Of a stretch of 55,353 nt of DNA, positions 49,988 through 55,353 are shown piece by piece (the stretch's first letter is position 1; every line of letters begins with the position of its first letter). The notes below the pieces were generated by a model, which was given only the letters and a program-made list of their open reading frames with translations, did no database searches and was not told the origin of the DNA. The stretch covers positions 1 through 55,353 of the forward strand of contig JAOAUC010000036.1 of NCBI GenBank assembly GCA_030157785.1, read 5' to 3'. The translations under genes and the position numbers were made by a program. Source of the stretch: Zoogloea oleivorans. GTDB lineage: Bacteria > Pseudomonadota > Gammaproteobacteria > Burkholderiales > Rhodocyclaceae.

Positions 49988-51724
49988 ACCAAATACACCC
50001 CACACCAACTCATCCAACTTGGCGGCCAAGGTATCGGCCTCTCTGGAGGGTGTGGCGGCGTGGATTTGCTTGACCAAGGAAATTATGGCTTGCGTCTCCA
50101 CGCGAGCGGGGTCCGGCAGCGGGAATTGCTCGACGTACTGAGTGATGAAACGCCGGCGACCGGCGTACAGTTTGTTGTTGAACTTATGGTCGTAGAACGT
50201 CTCGATGAACGTCGAGTTAGCTACCGCCAACGCCAGCCAGAGCAGGTCTTCTTCGCCCTCGTTTTCGCAGCATACCCAGTAGCACTCGCCATTCACGACG
50301 CCGCCGTCGGTGTCTATCCAGAATATTGGCTTGTCAGATATATCAGGGAACACCAGCTTGGGCATCGGCCAAGCGGACGGGTCCTGCGGCACCCAAATCT
50401 CAAACCAATTTCGCCCCGCCTCGATGACGTAGGTGCGCGCTTCCAGTGTCTCGCGATGTTGCTCAAGGTAGTGCTTTGCCTTCGGATAGAAGCTCAGGTC
50501 CACTGCGCATCGACGTCCATTTACGATTTCGTGTGGATACAGAATTTCTTTGATGTGCTTGGCTTTGGCAGGTATGTCAGCAAGGAACCGGCGGGCACAG
50601 TGGCGGGTTAGCAGGGGCCGTAATAGCTCAGGTCGGCCGCCAGGAATATCAGCCCAGTCGTTGCGAATGAAGACCTTGTCTGCAGTCGATTTGACGCCAA
50701 CCCGGATTTTGCCAATGCGACGGAAGGCTTCCCAGGTGTTTGCTTCGACCGTGGCAAGCCAAGTATCCGTGGCGCCGGTGGCCACTCGCCAAAGTCCTTC
50801 GGGCTCACCGCCATTGTCCAGCGTGCCATGCCGCACGCGGAAGTGGCGACCATCGGCTATTGCAACAACTGTATTGTCCTTAACGTCCAGTGCAGCGAGG
50901 GCGTCAGCGGCTGCTTCCTGAGAGGGGTCTTTGGTCTCGTAAATGGTGGAGAACGCAATACCGGCGGTGTGCGGATGCTTCGAGTCGCTTGTACCCTTGG
51001 CCAGCAAGACAGCGGGCAGTACGGCAGCGTCGAAGAGCTTTGTATCCCCCAAGTCCCAGGTATGCACAATTTCAAACCGGGAAAGCAGGGCACGGCGCAC
51101 CGCCTGTCCAGATTTCGTGGTCATGAAGCGGTTGGACGTGATTACACCAGTTACCCCGCCATCTGCCAGGACCTGCGAGATGCCTAAGAGGAACGGGTAA
51201 TACAGGTCTACACGGCCCGTCAGACCAAAGCTCAGTGCCAGTTCTTGGGCCTGCGTTGCTCCCAGAATTTGGGTGCGGACGTATGGCGGATTGGCAATAA
51301 CCAAATGGAACGGCTCTTGTTGCACCTGGGCGAACAAGTCGCCTCCCCTTTGAAGGGTCAAAACATGTTCCAGGAAGTCCTTTTGCTCAATATGGACCGG
51401 TAAGCCAGGAAAGTCTTCTGCGAGCCGAGCGGAGGCAATTCGGATGGCTTTGGGGTCTGTGTCATACCCCCACACTTCGACGCGTTTACGAGCGGCGGTG
51501 GGTAGGCACTTAATGAGAGCGTCCAGCAGAGCGCCATCACCTACGGCAGGGTCCAAGACGCGAATAGTGCCTCGCGCGGGTAGGTCAGCCACTTGCAACA
51601 TTTGCTGGGCAACGAAGGTTGCGAACCCAAATGGCGTGTAGGTCGCACCAGAAATTTTCTGGGCGTCTTCGTTGCTGTATCGGGGACCATCGTCCACAGC
51701 AGTTATATTCAATTCGCTACTCAT
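49964..51724 (-). CDS. N6-adenine DNA methyltransferase of type II R-M system (Eco57I/TaqI-like)
   Basis: 586 residues, ATG at 51724. SAM-binding motif I VLDPAVGDGALLDAL (residues 57-71), catalytic motif IV NPPY (145-148, VIANPPYVRTQ) and the N-terminal motif X SGATYTPFGFATFV place it in the gamma-type N6-adenine methyltransferases. The C-terminal half (about 330-560) is a TaqI-type target recognition domain (WFEIWVPQDPSAWPMP; YDHKFNNKLYAGRRRFITQY-type region). It protects host sites from the partner endonuclease. It is convergent with it, overlapping by 24 bp. The C-controlled pair plus independent M promoter is typical of horizontally moving R-M modules. Confidence 0.88.
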   Translation of the reverse strand: MSSELNITAVDDGPRYSNEDAQKISGATYTPFGFATFVAQQMLQVADLPARGTIRVLDPAVGDGALLDALIKCLPTAARKRVEVWGYDTDPKAIRIASARLAEDFPGLPVHIEQKDFLEHVLTLQRGGDLFAQVQQEPFHLVIANPPYVRTQILGATQAQELALSFGLTGRVDLYYPFLLGISQVLADGGVTGVITSNRFMTTKSGQAVRRALLSRFEIVHTWDLGDTKLFDAAVLPAVLLAKGTSDSKHPHTAGIAFSTIYETKDPSQEAAADALAALDVKDNTVVAIADGRHFRVRHGTLDNGGEPEGLWRVATGATDTWLATVEANTWEAFRRIGKIRVGVKSTADKVFIRNDWADIPGGRPELLRPLLTRHCARRFLADIPAKAKHIKEILYPHEIVNGRRCAVDLSFYPKAKHYLEQHRETLEARTYVIEAGRNWFEIWVPQDPSAWPMPKLVFPDISDKPIFWIDTDGGVVNGECYWVCCENEGEEDLLWLALAVANSTFIETFYDHKFNNKLYAGRRRFITQYVEQFPLPDPARVETQAIISLVKQIHAATPSREADTLAAKLDELVWGVFGLGEKVAR

Positions 51725-52203
51725 AGTCTACATTTTACAGCAAAGGCGGTTACCGAAAAAAAATTCGGAAGTCGAAGACGTAACTCAAAAACCGCTCGAT
51801 AGGCTGCTTCTGAGAAGGTCAAATTTCCACTTCTGGCCGGTTGCCGTCTGATGACGTAGATGTATTTAGACAGATTCCTCCTGCTGGACGGGCGTGAATT
51901 CGGTCATTCGACTAACCCCACCGGACGCAACGGGGGTGGCTGAGGCGACATCACTTTGCACCTGCCGCGCTCCGCTACGCTCGCTTGCCTCCTGGCTCGT
52001 TCGGCTTCGCCGGCCTCAGCCCAGGTTAAGTTCATTTTGAAACCCGATTGAGATGCTAAGTGAAAAAAGACACTTCACTCACAAAGTCACCAAACTGTCC
52101 CTCAAGATACCGCCATGGATAGCTGGCCAGGAGTGAAACGACAGAAGGGGTTTACATCTCCCCATGCATGCTTTAATAGTTTAAATAGTTTAGGGGTAAG
52201 AAC
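51725..52203. other. non-coding right end of the element
   Basis: 479 bp holding the methyltransferase promoter (near 51725-51760) and the right end. The last ~35 bp carry the tandem nonamer AATAGTTTA (52175-52183 and 52184-52192) and TTTAGGGGTA (52189-52198), the inverted partner of the left-end TACCCC(C)TAAA. The tail GAAC (52200-52203) mirrors GTTC at 42750-42753. No gene with support. Confidence 0.55.
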
Positions 52204-53556
52204 GGGGATGACCCGGTAATGGAGCGGCGAGGGGTAGAGGAAGACCTTGGCACCGGTGAGCACCGGCAGCAGCCCGCCGGCAGTGAGACCGAAGGAATGG
52301 AACAGCGGCAGGGCGTTGAGGATCTTGTCGTCGGTGGAAAAATCCACCACCGCGCGGATCTGCGCAATGTTGGCGAGCAGGGCCCGGTGCGATAGCACCA
52401 CGCCCTTCGGCTTGCCTTCGGAGCCGGAGGTGAACATCACCACCGCCGCATCTTCGGGTGATCCGGCGGGCAGCGCGGCCCGCGGGAAAGGCTGCGCCCA
52501 CAGCACCAGCCACAGCTTGTCGCCAAGGTTCATCGTTGCGCGCAGGTCCTCAAGGTAGAGCAGATGCACACCCTGCAGGGCAGCCAGCTTGTCGCCGAGC
52601 TTGGCCTGCTCCACAAAGCTGCGCGAGGTGATGATCGTACGCACCTGGGCGGCGGTACAGGCGGCTTGCATCCCGTCGACGCCCGCGGTGTAGTTGAGCA
52701 TCGCGGCGGTGCGTCGATGGGCCGACAGGCCGAAGATAAGGCCGAGGGTGGGGGCCAGGTTGGGCAGCAGCAGACCGACCCGCTCGCCGGGCTGGCTTTC
52801 CTTTGCCACCAGACGTCCGAGGGCGAGGGCCATCTTGATGAGGTCGCGGTAGCTGTACTCGATCTGCTTGAGGTCTTCAATTTGCCGGCGATTGCTGCCG
52901 TGGATGTCCGCTGCATCGAGCAGGGCGCCGAAAAGGGTTTGTTCCGGGCGGGTCGCAAAAATCATTTCCTGCATCAGGCGGCGCATCGCTTCACCGGCCT
53001 TGCGGCGGCGCAGGCGGGCGGTGGCGGCATCCGGCATCGGGATGAGGGTGGTGGGCAGGATCGACAGGCTGATGCGCGGGAAGAGCTTGCGCGGCACGTG
53101 GGCGGCCAGCCGCGAGAAGTAGGTGCGGGCGGCACCGTCGATGCGCACCGGCAGGATCGTCGCGCCGGTCTTGGCGGCCACGAAGGCCGGGCCGTCGTAG
53201 GTCTTCATCAGGCTGCCGGTGGTGGTGATGCGTCCTTCCGGGAAGATCACCACCGGGCGCCCACCCTCGATGAGGCGAATGACCTTCTTCATCGCCATCG
53301 GACTGGTGGGATCGACCGCGAGGTAATCCACCAGTGCGAGGAGAAGCCGGAAGGCCGGGTTGCGCACCACGCCGGTATGCACCACGAAGACCGGATCGAG
53401 GGGCAGGAAGAGGCCGAGCAGCAGGCCGTCCAGAAAGGACTCGTGGTTGGCGACGATCAGCAGCCGGGATCGTTCTGCCGGCAGCAAGCCGCTGATGCGG
53501 ACGCGGAACAGGATGGATGCAAGGCTGCGCAGGATGGCTTTGATGAGGGTTCGCAT
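52204..53556 (-). pseudogene. aas: aas, 5' part (PlsC domain and first half of acyl-ACP synthetase), cut off by the mobile element
   Basis: 451 codons from the ATG at 53556. The PlsC acyltransferase (catalytic NHESFLDG, and VVIFPEGRITTTGSLMK) is complete, and the adenylation domain starts with ERVGLLLPNLAPTLGL and reaches the P-loop VMFTSGSEGKPKGVVLSH and the SPLHYRVIP block, where the gene stops making sense and runs 34 unrelated codons into the element to 52102. E. coli Aas (719 residues) matches this layout closely. The acyltransferase domain may remain stable as a truncated protein, but fatty-acid activation should be lost. It lies 25 bp downstream of the ArsR-type gene, which probably heads the operon. 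Confidence 0.9.
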
Positions 53557-53581
53557 GATTCGGAGAGAGCCGACAGAGCGC

Positions 53582-53893
53582 CTAGAGATAAGTGTCGAGG
53601 TAGGTAGAGACCTTGCCGAAGGCCTCCTGCATGAAGATCTTGTTCACGCGGAAATAAATCTCCTTTCCCTCCCGTTCCGCGAGCAGCACGCCGGCCTCCC
53701 GAAGCACCTTGAGGTGGTGAGATACCGTCGAGCGGGCGAGCGTCGATATCTCGGCGATCTGGCCCACGTTCAGGCGCTCGCCGGGCTCGAAGGTAAGCAA
53801 AATGCGTTGTCGATGCTCGTCGCCAAGCGCAGCGAAAACCGCCGAAATGTCACGCCAGGTTTCCGGGATGGCCCGGGAGTAATCCTTGTTCAT
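53582..53893 (-). CDS. ArsR-family winged-helix transcriptional regulator
   Basis: 103 residues from the ATG at 53893. A winged helix-turn-helix of the ArsR/SmtB type: ALGDEHRQRILLTFEPGERL, then LARSTVSHHLKVLREAGVLL (recognition helix) and the wing GKEIYFRV. The usual ArsR Cys metal sites (CVC) are absent, so it may respond to another signal. A palindrome covers its start (see operator), suggesting autoregulation. It is followed at 25 bp by aas, so it probably controls the lipid/envelope operon as its first gene. Confidence 0.88.
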   Translation of the reverse strand: MNKDYSRAIPETWRDISAVFAALGDEHRQRILLTFEPGERLNVGQIAEISTLARSTVSHHLKVLREAGVLLAEREGKEIYFRVNKIFMQEAFGKVSTYLDTYL

Positions 53894-53912
53894 ATCGACA
53901 ATGATCGATATG
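53891..53912. promoter_or_regulatory. ArsR-type operator palindrome overlapping the regulator start
   Basis: CATATCGA (53891-53898) and TCGATATG (53905-53912) form a perfect 8-bp inverted repeat with a 6-bp spacer CAATGA, spanning the regulator's start codon and lying between it and the divergent atpI gene. Position and symmetry fit an ArsR dimer site. Confidence 0.6.
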
Positions 53913-54080
53913 TTTATCGGGTGTGTCAAGTCGCCGCCGTAGAATTCCTTGTCTGGCGGCTTGCCCCAGTCTGATTGTGGCGGTGCAGCAAGCATTGACT
54001 TTGCTGCGGTTAACCCCTACCATCCGCACGTTTTTCGTACGGCGGATGGCGCAACACCCGACGTGCCACGCAGAGAACCA

Positions 54081-54422
54081 ATGTTAAAAGCGGTATACCT
54101 GCAAATAGGCGCGACAATACTGGCATCATTGATTGCCGGATTAGTAATGGGGTTGCCAGGTGCGCTGTCGGCGGCGTTGGGAGGCGCAGCCTGTGTTCTT
54201 CCCAATTTGTTGTTCGCCCTGCGCCTGAGCGCGGTAGCCAAGCGTCCAGATGCGTCGTATCCGCTAGAGTTTTTCGTTGGCGAGTTCGTTAAGATCGCGT
54301 CAACCGTAGGATTGTTGGCGACCGTTCAGCTCGTGTATGCAGACGTCCATTGGTTGACGCTGTTTATCGGGTTTGTTGTGGCGCTGAAGGCGAATTTATT
54401 TGCATTTTTGGTGAAGAACTAA
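54081..54422 (+). CDS. atpI: ATP synthase subunit I (AtpI)
   Basis: 113 residues from the ATG at 54081. Four hydrophobic helices typical of AtpI ([20 protein letters not shown] at the start and [18 protein letters not shown] at the end). AtpI assists c-ring assembly of the F1Fo ATP synthase and heads the atp operon. Three bases separate it from atpB. Ribosome site weak (AGAGAA). Divergent from the ArsR gene across 187 bp, with the palindromic operator in between. Confidence 0.9.
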   Translation: MLKAVYLQIGATILASLIAGLVMGLPGALSAALGGAACVLPNLLFALRLSAVAKRPDASYPLEFFVGEFVKIASTVGLLATVQLVYADVHWLTLFIGFVVALKANLFAFLVKN

Positions 54423-54424
54423 CC

Positions 54425-55267
54425 ATGAGCACTGGCCACGAAGCGCACGCCCCGACCGCCGGGGAATACATTGTCCACCACTTGACCCACCTGAATTCGA
54501 CTGGTCACGCCCAAAGCGCGATCATCGACTGGAGCGTCTGGAACCTGGACACCATCTTTTTCTCTATTGCCATGGGTGTCGTCACCTTGTTCATCCTGAT
54601 CTCCGCCGCCAACAAGGCGACCTCAGGTGTTCCGGGGCGCTTCCAGGCAGCCATCGAAATTCTCTTTGAAATGGTGGCCGATCAGGCCAAGGGCATCGTG
54701 CATAGCGCGGAGTCCCGCAAGTTCGTTGCGCCGGTCGCCCTGACGGTGTTCTTCTGGATTTTCCTGATGAACTCCATGGACTTCCTGCCGGTCGATCTGC
54801 TGCCGAAGATCTGGGCGCTGATCACAGGTGACGAGCATGCCTACCTGCGCGTCGTGCCCACGGCCGACCTCAACGGCACTCTCGGCATGTCCATCGGCGT
54901 GCTGCTGATCTGTGTTTACTACAACATCAAGATCAAGGGCTTCGGCGGCTGGGTGCATGAACTCTTCACCGCCCCCTTCGGCTCCCATCCGCTGCTGTAC
55001 CCGATCAACTTCCTGATGCAGATGATCGAATTCCTCGCCAAGACCGTTTCCCACGGCATGCGGTTGTTCGGCAACATGTACGCTGGCGAGCTGGTCTTCA
55101 TGCTGATCGCGCTGATGGGTGGTACCGCTACAGTGTTTGGTTTCCTCGGTCATGTGGTTGCCGGTTCCATCTGGGCCGTCTTCCACATCCTGATCGTTGC
55201 GCTGCAAGCCTTCATCTTCATGATGCTGACCCTGGTGTATATCGGTCAGGCGCACGAAAGCCACTAA
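54425..55267 (+). CDS. atpB: F1Fo ATP synthase subunit a
   Basis: 280 residues. Five to six membrane helices; the essential Arg lies in [13 protein letters not shown] (E. coli R210 region), which contacts the c-ring carboxylates, and the later block [21 protein letters not shown] is the conserved last helix pair (shown in part as [15 protein letters not shown]). It forms the proton half-channels of the Fo motor in the inner membrane. Followed 62 bp later by atpE. Confidence 0.97.
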   Translation: MSTGHEAHAPTAGEYIVHHLTHLNSTGHAQSAIIDWSVWNLDTIFFSIAMGVVTLFILISAANKATSGVPGRFQAAIEILFEMVADQAKGIVHSAESRKFVAPVALTVFFWIFLMNSMDFLPVDLLPKIWALITGDEHAYLRVVPTADLNGTLGMSIGVLLICVYYNIKIKGFGGWVHELFTAPFGSHPLLYPINFLMQMIEFLAKTVSHGMRLFGNMYAGELVFMLIALMGGTATVFGFLGHVVAGSIWAVFHILIVALQAFIFMMLTLVYIGQAHESH

Positions 55268-55329
55268 GTTTCAAAGTTTAAGTAGTCGTTTCGGTTTCAA
55301 TTTAAATCATCTCAACTAAAGGAGTCGTC

Positions 55330-55353
55330 ATGGAACACGTTCTTGGTTTTGTT
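55330..55353 (+). CDS. atpE: F1Fo ATP synthase subunit c, first codons only
   Basis: Eight codons (MEHVLGFV) up to the window end, with AAAGGAG 6 bases before the ATG. Identified by start sequence and by position after atpB; the c-ring subunit forms the proton-carrying ring. The rest lies outside the window. Confidence 0.85.

Larger units (their letters stand above)
42754..52203. mobile_element. Gamma-Mobile-Trio-type integrative island with restriction-modification cargo, inserted in aas
   Basis: 9450 bp that interrupt aas between two codons: the left flank ends ...GGCCAGTTC (42753) and the right flank begins GGGGATGACC (52204). Deleting it joins HYRVIP to ELAYDRN in frame, as in E. coli Aas (HYRIVPELVYDRS). 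Contents: gmtX, gmtZ, gmtY on the minus strand (two tyrosine recombinases and a small protein) and, as cargo, an XRE regulator, an endonuclease and an N6 methyltransferase. Ends are AT-rich, unlike the GC-rich host, and share an imperfect inverted repeat TACCCC(C)TAAA (42762 and 52189-52198). No tRNA and no plasmid or phage structural genes. Confidence 0.88.

Noticed and set aside
52102..52203. 34 extra codons after the 5' aas fragment
   Set aside because: These are element DNA; the sequence loses all similarity to Aas after HYRVIP.
42754..52203. Interpretation as prophage or plasmid integration
   Set aside because: No phage structural, replication or conjugation genes are present; only recombinases, GmtX-like and R-M genes.
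1..55353. tRNA or rRNA genes and CRISPR arrays
   Set aside because: I looked for cloverleaf-like blocks, rRNA and regularly spaced repeats and saw none; a tRNA target for the island is also absent.

Overview
The window is high-GC chromosomal DNA, most likely from a betaproteobacterium of the Rhodocyclales type. I infer this from gene content: an earP-efp pair with Arg32-type EF-P, alpha-2-macroglobulin next to pbpC, an HPD J-domain operon, a rhombosortase pair and atpI-atpB-atpE. Genus and species cannot be read from the sequence. No rRNA, tRNA or CRISPR array was seen.

Layout. 1-9.9 kb: a partial FAD-linked oxidase, a RidA-family gene, ilvA, an aerotaxis-like pair (separate PAS protein and CZB-type chemoreceptor), a four-gene J-domain operon of unknown role, ppnN and a small unknown gene. 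9.9-18.6 kb: a PhnCDE-type ABC importer, a NYN/MESH1-like/EamA operon, an orphan GspE/PilB ATPase and a small lipoprotein. 18.7-26.9 kb: a ComEA-like protein, a lipoprotein, a 1706-residue thioester alpha-2-macroglobulin and PBP1C. 26.9-29.4 kb: an aminotransferase, a DUF1857-like protein and a DMT exporter. 29.4-30.2 kb: an AT-rich intergenic region with two copies of a DnaA-box module that looks like a replication origin. 30.2-35.1 kb: earP, efp, a Lys/Ala-repeat lipoprotein, yaeQ, a Tat-exported Fe superoxide dismutase, a GST and a META-domain lipoprotein.

35.1-53.9 kb holds one long minus-strand envelope/lipid operon: an ArsR regulator, aas (acyltransferase/acyl-ACP synthetase), a GlyGly-CTERM 'rhombotarget' lipoprotein, its rhombosortase, a Tat-exported amidohydrolase, an LplT-like MFS-PlsC fusion, a small membrane protein, a divergent Lgt paralogue lacking the key His, and a radical SAM enzyme resembling the tetraether-lipid synthase (Tes) family. 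Most neighbours overlap by 4-35 bp.

The most striking feature is a 9450-bp insertion (about 42754-52203) that cuts aas exactly between two codons. Removing it restores a continuous 712-codon aas. The insert carries three genes in the arrangement of the Gamma-Mobile-Trio (gmtY-gmtZ-gmtX: two tyrosine recombinases plus a small partner) and, as cargo, a type II restriction-modification system with an XRE controller. It therefore looks like a GMT-type defence island in a betaproteobacterium. The window ends at the start of the ATP synthase operon (atpI, atpB, start of atpE).
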